Position numbers and translations under genes: made by a program | The notes under the pieces: model-generated | Told to the model about the DNA's origin: nothing | What the model saw: the letters and a program-made list of their open reading frames with translations, nothing else | The model's database searches: none | In this document: in pieces, positions 1 to 10,760 of the stretch | Layout of the letters: the number at the start of each line of letters is the position of its first letter | How positions within the stretch are numbered: the stretch's first letter is position 1 | NCBI GenBank assembly: GCA_035772785.1 | Contig: JAOCPU010000029.1 | Location: 1-64,000 of the forward strand | From: Phlebiopsis flavidoalba | Lineage: Eukaryota > Basidiomycota > Agaricomycetes > Polyporales > Phanerochaetaceae | Direction: 5' to 3' | DNA: 64,000 bases

Positions 1-63
1 TAGCGAGGTTGATCCGCAATGGATCTGCAGCGTATTGCCGGGTCTAACGGTCCGTATTGGATC

Positions 64-485
64 TAGTGAAGGACGTGGGTAGAACCATGGGTATCTCAGA
101 GCCTACCCTACCCATACCCACCAAAACCCATACCCACTGCCATGGGTGTGGGTTTTTGAAGGGTACAGGTGGGTATGGGTAAGAACCATGGGTTTGGACC
201 ATAAATCACTATAAAACACAAGGCAGGCATGTCGTTATACAAGTCATAAAATATACACCAAACATGTATAATACTGCATAGAGCAATAGTACAATGCTCA
301 ACAATGTGTTTTATAATGTTTTCTATCAAAATACAGAATATTCCACCAAGTATCACATTGCTGATGTCAAGTGGTGGGTTTTTGGTGGGTACCGTGGGTT
401 TTTTTGGAATGGCTACCCCTACCCATACCCATAGGTACCCATACCCACAACCCATGTGGGTTACCCATACCCATGTCCTTCACTA
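64..485. mobile_element. hAT-like non-autonomous element (MITE) with GGGTA-rich ends
   Basis: A 422-bp element with inverted ends. The left end reads TAGTGAAGGACGTGGGTA and the reverse complement of the right end reads TAGTGAAGGACATGGGTA, one mismatch in 18. It is flanked by ATTGGATC (56-63) and ATTTGGATC (486-494), an 8-bp duplication apart from one extra T. The terminal TAGTG fits the YARNG pattern of hAT transposons, and 8-bp duplications are also hAT-like. Each end carries many copies of ACCCATACCC or its complement, and the middle (about 190-360) is AT-rich. There is no transposase ORF, so mobility would need a transposase in trans. Structure is seen directly; superfamily assignment is inference. 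Confidence 0.8.
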
Positions 486-1425
486 ATTTGGATCGCAGAT
501 AGAGTTCGATGGAGTGATCAGAGCGCGGGGGCTCATAACCTGTTGTTGAGCAGGCTCGAGCAGGGGGGATGAGACTGTGAATGCGACTGATGATTTGGTA
601 CTACACAAATACAGCGGTTTTATAAGGTTTTCGTGGGAACGCGGTAACTACGAATAAGGCAACGGTTTTGTACGATAAGTGGGGTCAGAATATAAAATAA
701 AGCTGAGTAAGAAAGCGGAATGATGTCATTAAGGATACAAGCGGGGTGTAAGTGGAGAAACGTCGGATACAAGTACAAAAAGTAGAAGTCGCGCCTCCGG
801 CGCATCAGTTCACCGGTGCGCATCGCCGCTCTGGACGCGGGAGCCTAGGCGCGGATCTACAACAGTATGAGATAATGAGACAATGAGAGAGATTTTGTGA
901 CTGGAATTGCAGGTGTGGGATCGCGAAAGGCATGTCAGAGCCCAATTATGCGATAACGATCGATTCGAGCGGGAGGGCGGCACATTGACCCACGACGACT
1001 GATGTGGCTTCGAGGCAAGAGCGACGTGTGACTCAGGGCGCGGTCCACGACGTTCGGTTGGACTTTCTCGCTCCCACGGCGGGCTCGTACGAAGTCGTAC
1101 CCTCTACAGCTGAGTGCCAAATACGATGGATGGCGTCATTTCTGTCCTACTTTGAGGACATGGTGCTATTAATCAATTTTACTTTCTAGTTGTGCTCAAG
1201 CAGGAGTAGAGTACGCAGATGGGAACGCTCACAGGCGGGGTCAACATTCGTCGAGGATCCACCCAGGAGACGCATGGTGGCATTGAATCCGCTCTCAGAG
1301 CGGGTGGCTGCTTGTGGTCCATCACGGTGAGCAAACGGTGCTGCTGGCTTTTTTTTCTTTGGCAAGCCATGTCGATATTGCAAAGTGTTTGCATGTTCTA
1401 TAGCCGTCGCGAGCCATGGGGACAG
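486..1425. other. Intergenic stretch, no gene recognised
   Basis: Only short overlapping ORFs of 60-100 codons on both strands, with no codon structure, introns or motif I recognise. The right end is the presumed promoter of the downstream glutathione S-transferase gene. Confidence 0.5.
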
Positions 1426-1426
1426 G

Positions 1427-1434
1427 TATAAAAA
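1427..1434 (+). promoter_or_regulatory. TATA box of the GST gene
   Basis: TATAAAAA lies 92 bp before the ATG at 1526, followed by a CT-rich 5' leader. This spacing suits a fungal core promoter. Inferred from sequence and position only. Confidence 0.55.
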
Positions 1435-1525
1435 GGAGGCCTTGCACCAAGGAATGAGCAGACTAACTCCTCCTTTAAACATTCACCGTGCGCAACACTC
1501 AGTACATACCTCTTCGACTAGGGTC

Positions 1526-2379
1526 ATGCAGCCCATCATCTTGTACGACATCCCCAGCAATGACCCCAAGTATCCAGTGTGGTCGTCCAATGTCTGGAAG
1601 ACTAGGTATTGGTTTCTCTAACCGCTACTGTCGCTCCTGTGCTGATCATCCAGTCGCGTCATGCACAAACCTCTAGACTCACCTCGACTACAAGGGCTTG
1701 CCTTTCAAGGTCGAGTGGATTGAGTTCCCCGACATCGAGGCCTTCGACAAGAAGCTCGGGCCTCCCGCCCACGGGCCCTCCACTCCCCAGCTCGAGCTAG
1801 CACCCCCGCACATCTACACAGTCCCGGTCATCTACGACCCCAACACGGAACACGCACCACGCCGTCGAGTCCGCCGCGATCGCCAAGTACCACGTGATCG
1901 AGGACGCGTACCCTGAGACGAAGCCCGTCCTTCCCCGCGGGCACGCATGCGCTCAGACCGCCGTTCCATCGGCGACCTCATGCGTACAGACGCGCGCTGT
2001 GCATAACACCCCCGCTCTTCTTCTTGCGTCCTCGTCCAGACGGAGCGCAATCTCAATCCGCGCTCCGCCGAGTTTTGGCGCAGGACCCGCGAGCACCGCT
2101 ACGGCGTGAAGCTGGAGACGTTGGCTACCGAGGCTAGAGGTGGGAGTTCATCGAGAAGAACCTCATCAAGCTCAAGGGGGTGCTCGAGACTCAGGATGGG
2201 CCTTTCTTGCTGGGTGAGAATATCGGCATGGTGGACATTGTCATCGCAGCGGACTTGCTTTGGCTCCGGGCTGTAGATGAGGAAAGCTGGGCTAGAATTG
2301 CTGGACTTGAGGACGGTTGTGGTGGGGCACGTGGCTGAAACGTTTTGAGGCGGCGTACACCGAGAACCCCACCCTCTAA
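1526..2379 (+). CDS. Glutathione S-transferase-like protein (frameshifted)
   Basis: Probable cytosolic GST that conjugates or reduces substrates with glutathione. The ATG at 1526 opens MQPIILYDIPSNDPK, a typical start for the fungal GST subgroup with an N-terminal thioredoxin fold. An intron follows (about 1603-1673, ending CTAG). The next exon continues with YKGLPFKVEWIEFPDIEAF, then a cis-Pro region (IYTVPVIYDP). After NTEHA the frame shifts near 1855 and resumes as VESAAIAKY. The C-terminal helical domain includes SAEFWRRTREHRYG and GPFLLGENIGMVDIVIAADL, another shift follows near 2320, and the end is ENPTL-stop at 2377. Gene order and domain order are complete, so only single-base breaks spoil the reading frame. 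These may be sequencing errors or early decay. Family call is firm, integrity uncertain. Confidence 0.82.
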
Positions 2380-4352
2380 AGCTATGAATTTTGCCTGCTT
2401 CGAACGATAAGGAACAACTTTCCGTATCACAGAGACAAGTGTTCTAGAGACAACGTATCCTCGCCCCAAATACATAGACGATGTTTCTCGAGTAGTACAT
2501 GCTGAAGAAGTCACCCGTTATCTCGTGGTAGTAGAATTTTGCCGCGATCGGAATCTGTATGATGCCCCAGAATACATCCGCATGTTACCACTGAGTCCAT
2601 CATCTGCCCATGTATAAATTCACTGCTGATACTAGGCTAGCCGCAAAGACAACTCTTGCCTTGACTCGTTGCGTTTGATATAGAGGTTTGGCATTAAGTT
2701 TGTGAGACAAGAGTGTTGGATTTAAACTGTCCTTGCTCTCACTCAAACCCACGATAAAGTTTCGCATCATACACCCTGGCCTCGAGATAAATTCTGGGGA
2801 GTATGTAAACTGACTGACATTCTGTCGAAAGTATGTAGCCCCTAATCATTGATGCCAGTCAACGACGAGAGGTCACTTGTCCATAAACTGTAGTCTGTGA
2901 GCCAGAAGGCCATGGTACCATATTTCCGCTAATAATCGCTGAAACATGCTGCACTGTATGTGTTTTTAGGCCCTAGTTTGGCTTTCGCGTCAATGGTCTG
3001 GCCTGGTTTGCCGCCGCATTCTGTGATCGACGATAGGCGAGGCTTGTGGTCCTGGGATGTTCCATGTCGTTAATAAAACAAGCATTCAACATATAAGTAT
3101 CCGTGGAAACTCACAATGTGTTCACACCGGACCAGGTCCCGAGGCGCTCATGCGCGATAGGGCGCGTGCCGCCAATTTGATAGTGCCTGCTGTACATCGT
3201 AGATGGAAATTTGAAGTTCCCCCCGTGAGCAGGCCCATGGCTCGAGCTATGACAGCACACGTCACCAACCAACAAGTCCCTTTCATCTGCGAAATATACT
3301 CGTGACATGTACATTGTGTTCAGGGTCTTGCTGGGGTCCCCGTACGAAGAAGACAGTGGAAGTGTATGTCGAGAAGATCACAATCGTGGGCGCATTTGCG
3401 TTCTCGGGGCGGCAACCATAGAACAACTCCTTCCATACCTACAAAAACATAACAAATTTAGATTATTGCTTCCTGTAACTGTCCTGTTGATCTCAAAACC
3501 TTAAAAATAACGCATACCTGTGCTAGTACCCGAGGAGTTTGGTTATCCAGTTGCGTCGATATCATTCGACTCTGGCCATTTGAAACGACGTATTACAGCA
3601 TGGTAAATCCGTCAGGGAGATCGGGTGTGTCACAAGGGCCAGGGAGAGGACGTTGGTAGAATATTCGGAGTATGATTTTGTGTAATGTGGTCACCATAGA
3701 ATCAATCCTGGAGTCCGGGATTAACACCCCGCTCGCTCTTGGCTTCCACTCACGAGGGGTATAACTGCATTGAATTCGTCATATGCGTTCTTGGTTCTCT
3801 TCACACTTCCATCGGGAAAAAAAAACCAAAAAAAGCGCTTGCGAGGACTTGCAAGACTAAATAGAGCAACGCGCGTCGTGCGAGATGCGCAAAGATCAAG
3901 GTAGGCCTATAAAGGCGTGCGGGGTAGGATAAGATATACATTACTCGTGCTAGGTAGAGTTGAGATAGTGTCACATACCATCACTTGTCGCACACGACAC
4001 GCTAAGAGTTTGCAAGATAAAGGCAGTCTCGCACGTTTCTCTCCCGAGCGCTCCGTTCCTCCGACGCATTCGATCCGCAGGCCCTGAGCGCTAAGCAGGT
4101 GACGTGCTAGTGAGTGTCAGTGAGTCGTCTTCCTGAGCACCTCGACGAACTTCAAGTTGTTCGCAATGGGCGTCATCAAATCCTGGCCACGCGATTGGCT
4201 CGTACGACTCCACTGTCCTGGCACATTGCGCACATTTATAGAGGCCGTCGACGCGTTCGCGTCTTGCATCCTATCCCCTCTTCCCTCTTACCATCACCAC
4301 TCTCACCCACTCGCCCTCTCGCCTCCGGCCCTCTCGCTCCCCCACCCCAAGC
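2380..4352. other. Intergenic region without recognised genes
   Basis: About 2 kb with only short unrelated ORFs (for example 3057-3305, 3307-3504 and 4114-4462, +). None shows a known motif or a chain of exons. A homopolymer A tract lies near 3820-3835. The last part (4260-4350) is a CT-rich tract into which the next element is inserted. Confidence 0.45.
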
Positions 4353-5028
4353 TAAAGCTCTGCGCAGATCCAGGTAACCTGTGGGTACCTGCAGGTAGAT
4401 CTGCCATCAATACCTGCAGGTATAGGGTGATCTGCAGGTATTCTGACCTGCAGGTACTTTGACCCGCAGATCCAGGTCGCCGATGAGCAACTTCAGGCAG
4501 GTATGCAGGTGATCTGCAGGTACTTTTTGCAACTCATAAATCATAGTATTATAACATGATATATACTCAGAACAGAACTATAAATGGACCTAGTGTGTAT
4601 AACTTCAGACAGCAATGTCTCATTATACTATGAATACTATATATACAAGTGATATGTGATATTAAACTGCTTTAGCATCAATATTTAAGTAAATGCCGAG
4701 ATATTGACTTTGATATCTAAGGAGTTATAAAAGCATGTCAGCCTTATTGGAGCAAGCAGATACATCTGAAATTTGATCACAGACTATATAAAGTATGAGG
4801 ACAATATATATATGTATTTATTTGGCATTAAATCACAACACATCACTGACATAGGGCATTGGCACAGGTATGATCTGTAGGTTACCTGTGATCTGCAGGT
4901 AACTGACCCACAGGTATAGATTACCTGTGGCCAGAATACCTGGCAGATCCAGGTCAGGCCTCCAGAATCAGAAATACCTGCAGGTACAGGTCCAGATCGA
5001 CCTGCAGGTAGATCTGTGCAGAGCTTTA
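4353..5028. mobile_element. hAT-like MITE with ACCTGCAGGT palindromes in its ends
   Basis: A 676-bp element with 18-bp inverted ends (left TAAAGCTCTGCGCAGATC, right complement TAAAGCTCTGCACAGATC). It is flanked by a perfect 8-bp duplication CCCCAAGC at 4345-4352 and 5029-5036. TAAAG fits the hAT YARNG terminus. Both ends hold clusters of the palindrome ACCTGCAGGT and partial copies (about 4375-4520 and 4865-5015), separated by an AT-rich core of about 340 bp. No transposase is encoded. The exact duplication suggests the copy is fairly recent. Structure is directly visible; hAT membership is inferred from terminus and duplication length. Confidence 0.88.
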
Positions 5029-6141
5029 CCCCAAGCCTCTCCCCCTTTACTCTATAGCCCTCTAGCTCTCTGGCCCTCTCGCCTTCGACGCATTTACTAA
5101 TTTTGCCTCAGGATCCTCTAGCCAAGACATGCAGTGGGGTGTGACAGTGTCACAATGGGTCATGCGCACAAAATTCAACTCAGACTTGGCAAAACTTTAG
5201 TAAGTTCACCGCTGAAAGTCATGCTTGCAAGCTAACTCAGCATTTTGAGTGACTATATGCGCCTCTTACGGCATGCTGCGCGGCTCCCGGGGGCGAGGCG
5301 GCTATGGTGTGATATCTGGAGGCAGATACATAGGCAGGTTTTTCTGTCACCCGCTTGGCCCACCACTAGCGTCCCCAGTGTAGACGGCTCCGACTCGGCG
5401 TTGCCGAGCGCACCATCGTGTGTGCGACATGTCACACCAGGCATGTCCTCAGACTACCCGGCCGGCGGCCTCAGTATCACGGCATGCTTGCACAGCGGGC
5501 CGTTTTTGGTGTCCTAGGTGAGTTCTTTGCACTTCATCTTCGCTCGTCTGTCAATTAACCCTATGTTTAGGTTTCAATTTCACGCCCCAGCTCTGAAGTC
5601 ATGTAGCAGTATTGTAAATTAGGCTATGTCGATTCTGTTTGTAGCACTTATTCAGTAGCATCTGTTTGTAATTAGAGTATATTGATCAAAATGATCTCTA
5701 ATAATATTGTTGACTATCAGAAATTGCGTGTTATATGGAATCAACTGTCTAGGTGAGAGAAGTTAATTGACATTACTGTCGCGCAAGGTGCAGTAGACCT
5801 AGCAAAATCTCATCAGTCTTGCGCAATCAATCCCACCGTGCATGATAGAGATTGGAATTAGTCACTGTGCACGGCACTGGTTGATTTAGCGCGGCGGCTA
5901 ATGATCAACTGGGGAACGTGCGTAACCTCGCAATACGAACCCCTACCTTGCGTGCTTTAGTTTTCCTCGCAAGGATCGGGAGGATCTTGCAAGATCTGGG
6001 TATATCTACAATGTTTTTTTTTTTTTCCGATGTCCACCAGCGCCTAAGTCCCGTCTTTTTCCTACCACAAGCAGTTTGTCTGGGATGACGGATTGGCCTT
6101 GAATGGCAGAGCATATGGATGGGTACATTTGCTGTCGAACA
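5029..6141. other. Intergenic region, no gene recognised
   Basis: Contains one 90-codon plus-strand ORF (5245-5517) with no recognisable motif, then AT-rich sequence. A T-homopolymer of about 14 lies near 6014-6028. I see no element ends or RNA gene. Confidence 0.45.
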
Positions 6142-6555
6142 TCATTGACAATACGGCGGCCGGCCATTGCTTTGCAAAGTCGGACGGCAGGTCGCAGGAT
6201 GCAGGGTCGCTAGATAATCTGCAGAAATATCGGTTTCGCTGCAGATGTCGGAAGGTAGATCGCGAGAGGTGTATTCGTGAAGTACCGCGGTGAGGAAGTC
6301 ATGATGATCTGGGTTTGTTTCGTCGATACTGAAACTTGGGTTCGAAAGCTTCTGCTCTGTCTCCTCTCTCAGGTCTTCCACTAGGTCGTATACTGCGACG
6401 ACGTGCTGTAAAGGTACGAAGCCAGCAGGACGTGTTCCAAGACCTTTGATCCACTTTGCAGACAAATCTTCCGTTGCGCTAACCCGAGACAGATTGTGCG
6501 GTGCATAGTATGGGTGGGAAGCGGCTGAAGCGCTTGCTCCGAAGAAGGCTGGCAA
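6142..6555 (-). pseudogene. Unidentified coding fragment (about 137 codons)
   Basis: An uninterrupted minus-strand frame with protein-like composition, for example AVYDLVEDLREETEQKL and HDFLTAVLHEYTSRDLPSD. No ATG opens it; an in-frame TAA lies just upstream of the first usable codon, so it is probably an exon or remnant of a larger gene. I do not recognise the family. It sits about 240 bp outside the 3' LTR of the retrotransposon, so it could be the end of a gene disrupted by that insertion. Confidence 0.35.
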
Positions 6556-6796
6556 TGAGGTTTAAGTTCTCCATCGCTTCGAAATTATTCCGGGGTTCTG
6601 CAGACTGAATGTTTGCTACAATGCACAGAGACTTCAGCTACCTACATTGTGGGACTATAAAACGCGAATAATTACCAAGATATTGGTGATATTCAAGTCT
6701 GAAAGTCGTATGAAGGACCAATTCGAGCTTCGTGAAAGCTAGGTAAGAGTAAGCTTAGTGAGCTAGGGAGTTTGACAGGTACGATGACCAGCAGTT

Positions 6797-7258
6797 TGTG
6801 ACGGCTCGAGGCTGCGCGTCACGGGTCGGTCAGTCCGTCGTCGCTAGGTCCAACGGGTCCGAGAGCGGGAACAGGGGTGGCGCTCCCGCGATGAGTAGAA
6901 AGAAGCTGAGACGTCGCACGGCGGCCGTTCGAGGGCGCCGGGGACGAGAATAGAGTTTTAAGAGTTAGAGTTCGTCGAGAAGCAGACGGTTCGCCCCGGG
7001 TGTGCTCGGTCCGCGAAGTATGGGCGAATTGGTGTAGGTCCTCTGGTCGCTATTCACCTAGTCGGCCGCCGGTCGGGCGCAGACAGTGAACGTGAGCAAC
7101 AAAGATGATAACGATTCTGCCCGGCAGCCCGCGCGGCGTAAGGCTCGCGCGGCTGATGCGGGCGCTACAAGAGTTACGGCGAAAATACAACAAAAATTAA
7201 ATACACTTCGACACCTCGAGGGTGGACAGCGGACTCCGTAGTACCGGTACCCGTCACA
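6797..7258 (-). repeat. 3' LTR of the Gypsy element
   Basis: 462 bp, starting TGTGACGG and ending CCGTCACA on the plus strand, which are perfect inverses of each other. It matches 17615-18150 along its whole length but is 74 bp shorter. The difference is spread over many short gaps rather than one deletion. It contains the shared AT-rich block ending in AAAATTAAATACACTTCGAC. Confidence 0.88.
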
Positions 7259-7636
7259 GAGCCCCCCAGTCCGCGGGCACCCGAGACCTCAGCGCAGCAC
7301 ATCCACATACCATCCTTCCCAAGGTCCAAACAGCAAGTCCAGTCCAGCCCCCAGCCGACCCATGTCGCTCGCCGACGGGGCGCGGGTGAGCCGAATGGCG
7401 TCCCATCTCTCGCCGCGCAGCTCCGCGTTCCATTCGCTTCGGTCCAAAGGCCGTGCCGCAGGCCCGCCTTCCCGGTAGAGTTGCAGGCGCTCGGTGAACC
7501 ACAGTTCGTGAACGTGGGTCCATTCACCGACGTCGACGCGATTCCACTCGAAGTCGCTCGGGTAGGGCCACCAGGACCTAAGAGCCCTTGGAGCGGGTGA
7601 CCAGCATACCCGGAAACGCCGAGCAGAGCCTTGAGC

Positions 7637-9375
7637 TCACTGGGAGAGGGGTCGTCCTTGAAGTAACCGTCCGCAGGAGAAGAACCGGCCCCGAATTCGA
7701 TGAGCGTCCTCGACGGTCCGTTGTAGAAACGACAAATGACGTCGTCCCCCGCCGTAGAGCAGAGCCAGGCGCCAGGCGATTCCTCCCATGGCGAGGTAGC
7801 CGACGGAGTGAGGTCGCTCCATAAGGGCCTCGGCGCGTGCCTCGTACTGAGCCCAAAGCGTGTCGAGCTCGCGGGGAGTGTAAGGCAGAGGAGGCTCGAC
7901 GTGCTCGTCGCGCAAGTAGGCGGGCATGGTTCCTAGCGGTCTATACAGAAACTCCTCCCTCATGTCCAGGAAATCCGAGCGATACGCGAGACTGAACGGC
8001 ATGCCGCGGCTGAACGCTACGCTCAACAGCGCTCCGCCGACCGGGGTTCTCGGATGCGTGCTCTAGAAACGTACACACGCAACTTGAGCTTCGTTACTAT
8101 GTTTGCCGGCCACAGAGTCCCGTAGCCGAGGACGGCACCCGACCAGGAGTACTTGCCCAGGCGGAGCTGTGCGGGATGATGATAAAAGAGGTACTGAGAC
8201 ATGACGGCCGTGAGAAGAATGCGAGTGGCGTTGAGCACGCTCTGAGGACGGTCGCGCTCGAGGTAGTCGCGCGCTTCAGCGGTCTCGGTGAGGCGGCGGA
8301 GTAGAGAGGGGTTCTCCAACTGTTCCTCGTCAAACACGGACGTACGCGGAGCGAAGTCAGGTCCTCCGTCGAATCTAGCGAGAGCGGTGGCGAAGGAAAT
8401 GGAATCGAGGCTGAGATCGTCGTCGAGGCGCATGCTGAGAGGGAATCGAGGGCGACGGCTTTCCTCCCACGGGAGAAACACCGGTACTCCGTGGGCGAGG
8501 AGATCGACGATCGGCAGATCAGGGATGCGGAGCCCCAGCGCCGCGCTGTCCCAATCGACAAGGGTGCCGACCTTGGGCCCGTCAGGAATGAGCCAACTTC
8601 GGAGCTTGTCGCGGTATACGAGGATGACGGCGCGTCGAATGCTGACGCTAGCGTGGTGGTACGCAAACGAAACGACTCCGAGGAGAGATAGCATGTGCGC
8701 GCAGGATGTCTTCGAAGGCCGCGCGGACTTCTCGGTCGCCCTTGGCGAGGAGCAAAGGGAGGAGGGAGTAGTCGACGAGCACACGCCTTTCAGGCCGGGG
8801 TGTGCGTCGCGGAGGAGATCTAACAGGATCTCGTCGACTAACAGGAGGTCTTTGTGAATGAGCTGCGCGATATCGGCACGGAAGCGGACGGTGTTGTCGA
8901 TCCGTTCGGTGAGCTGATCTGTGTCGTAGTACCCTGCGAAGGCCCATTCCGACTCAGGGCGAGTGCGTCCTTCAAAGTATGTCTGGGAGTCGGGCACGTA
9001 CGGCAGCCAGAAGCGTGCCGGAGCGTACCATCGCGGGCCGTCCCAGGGCCGAGGCTCTTCGGCCGAGGCTAGGAGCGACGAAGGTCGTCGTAGGATGGAT
9101 GTCTGAGTGTGCGCTGAGGCGTTCAGCCGCAGTTCTTGTCCCCGGAGTGAAACCCACTGCTCGTCTTGACTGGTAACGACTCGGGCGGACGACAGGAGAG
9201 GGTGGCTAGCAAACAGCCGGTTTTGACAGAGGAGGTAGTCAAGAGAGTGCGCCATGTCGCGAAGCTGGATTAGCGTCGAAGGAGAGGGCGTAGGAGAAGA
9301 GAGGAAAGGACCGTGATGGATAAGATAGATATAGTGAGTCGGGGAGCAGAATTCAGGCCCAGCCTGACGGACCAC
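7637..9375 (-). CDS. Extra retrotransposon ORF downstream of integrase, function unknown
   Basis: Starting near 9260 with MAHSLDYLLCQNRLFA, this frame runs through PRPWDGPRWYAPARFWLPYV and a long helical stretch. It shifts frame near 8700 and continues with SWLIPDGPKVGTLVDWDSA and HGVPVFLPWEE. It shifts again near 8025 and ends around 7637 after EFLYRPLGTMPAYLRDEHVE. Together about 550 codons. It lies between the integrase/chromodomain remnant and the 3' LTR on the same strand, where envelope-like or accessory ORFs sit in other LTR elements. I see no signal peptide or membrane segments, so an envelope role is not supported. Proteins with an HG-x-PV-x-x-PW signature linked to Gypsy elements occur in basidiomycete genomes to my knowledge, without known function. 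Confidence 0.55.
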
Positions 9376-9411
9376 GCGACACGGCCAGCCAGTCGCGTTA
9401 TAAGGCCCGGT

Positions 9412-10760
9412 CTACGCCCGAGAGCCCTCACCCTCCTGCTTCAGATAAGCGTAGAGCAGGTCGGGGGCATTGCGTCGCAAGTCTCGCGCGGTGAGCCACA
9501 GGTCATAGAGAGGGGAGTACCCTTTCCATCGTTGCGCATGTTTGGTGAGTCGGTCGACGATTACGAGGATGGCATTGTACTCATTGGACCAGGGAAGGTT
9601 AACGATTAGGTCCAACGAAACGGACTCGTACGGCCGAGAAGGAACGGCGTGCGAGTTTAGTCGTCCGTACTTGGAGAAGTTTGACGGTTTTGTTTTCTGA
9701 CAGATGTCGCAGCTAGCGCAGTAAGCCAAAACATCGCGCTTCATTCGAGGCCAGTAGCAACGAGCACTGAGAACATCCCACAGTTTTTCAGGGCCAGCGT
9801 GGGCTGTCACGAAAGCAGCGTCGTGCGTGGACGCCCGGGTTCCCGCTAGGTCCCGCACTTGTATGGGCTGTACCTGCTGCAGGCAGCCAGCCAAGCGCTT
9901 CATCGGACGAGCGTCTGTGTAAAGGCGGTACGCGCCGACCCGATCGACCGGATGGCCCAGGACTTGGGGGCGCTTTGCAATGCCTTCTTCGCGGACTCGA
10001 ATGCGTGTTCTTGATCGGCCCCCCACTCCCCCACTTAGCTCCCTTCCGGAGCAGCGCAAAAAGAGGGGCTGCCATGCTAGCATAGTAGGGTATGAAGGTC
10101 GAGAAGTAAACCACCCCATCCCGAGGAACGTCTGGAGTTCGCTGACACAAGTGGGCCTTGCGACCTCGAGGATGGCGCGCACTTACTCTCGGCGTGCGTG
10201 GAGAGACCCAACCGTGAGACTTTATGACCGAGTAAAAAGCACGGAGGAATAGAAAAAGTGGCACTTTTTCGGGCGACAGCGTGAGAGGCCCGAACGCTCG
10301 ATGGCTTCCAGTACCCGATCCAAATGCTCGAGGTGCTCCTCGTACGACCGGGAGTACACCACGATGTCGTCAATGTACACCAGCGTAAATAGCCAAAGGT
10401 AAGGGGAGAGGATAGCTTGCATTGTACGTTGGAAGATGGAAGGCCCATTGCGGAGACCGAACGGCATTCGCTTGAAGTGGAACAGCCCTCGGTGCGTACG
10501 AAAAAGCTGTCTTCCTCCACGTCCCTCGGGTCTATTTCTATCTGAGTAAAACCCGACAGCGCGTCCAAGGACGACAGAAACCTGCGCCTCCCGACAACGC
10601 CGCTAAGATCTCCCGTCTGACGAGGTATGGGGAACTCGTCCGTCGCGATCGTAACCGCGTTCAGTTTCCGATAGTCGACGCAGAACCAGGGGGCTTACCA
10701 TTGCGATAGACTATAACCACTGAGCGCTCCAAGGACTTTTGTTGACGGCTCGATGACGTC
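9412..10760 (-). pseudogene. Gypsy pol remnant: reverse transcriptase, truncated RNase H and integrase, chromodomain tail
   Basis: On the minus strand RT begins near 10700 with FCVDYRKLNAVTI, then DEFPIPRQT, LDALSGFTQIEI, MPFGLRNGPSIFQRTMQ and the catalytic LVYIDDIVVYS (YIDD at 10366-10377). The thumb follows with LGHKVS and the connection with ELQTFLGM. RNase H starts (LGHPVD, YTDA) but breaks off after about 25 residues. It is joined directly to the integrase zinc-binding motif (H-x-H, then CASCDIC) and the first core aspartate (SLDLIVNLPWS). The remaining core, with the second Asp and Glu, is missing. The frame passes straight into RWKGYSPLYDLW and NAPDLL, which fit a C-terminal chromodomain. 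Several one-base shifts also occur. The gene cannot encode an active integrase or RNase H as it stands. Confidence 0.85.

Noticed and set aside
64..485. Possible telomere-like or CRISPR-like array of ACCCAT repeats
   Set aside because: The repeats are irregular, inverted at the two ends and bounded by a target duplication. They belong to a transposable element.
7637..9375. Envelope gene of the retrotransposon
   Set aside because: Position fits, but no signal peptide, cleavage site or membrane segment is visible, so only a neutral name is given.
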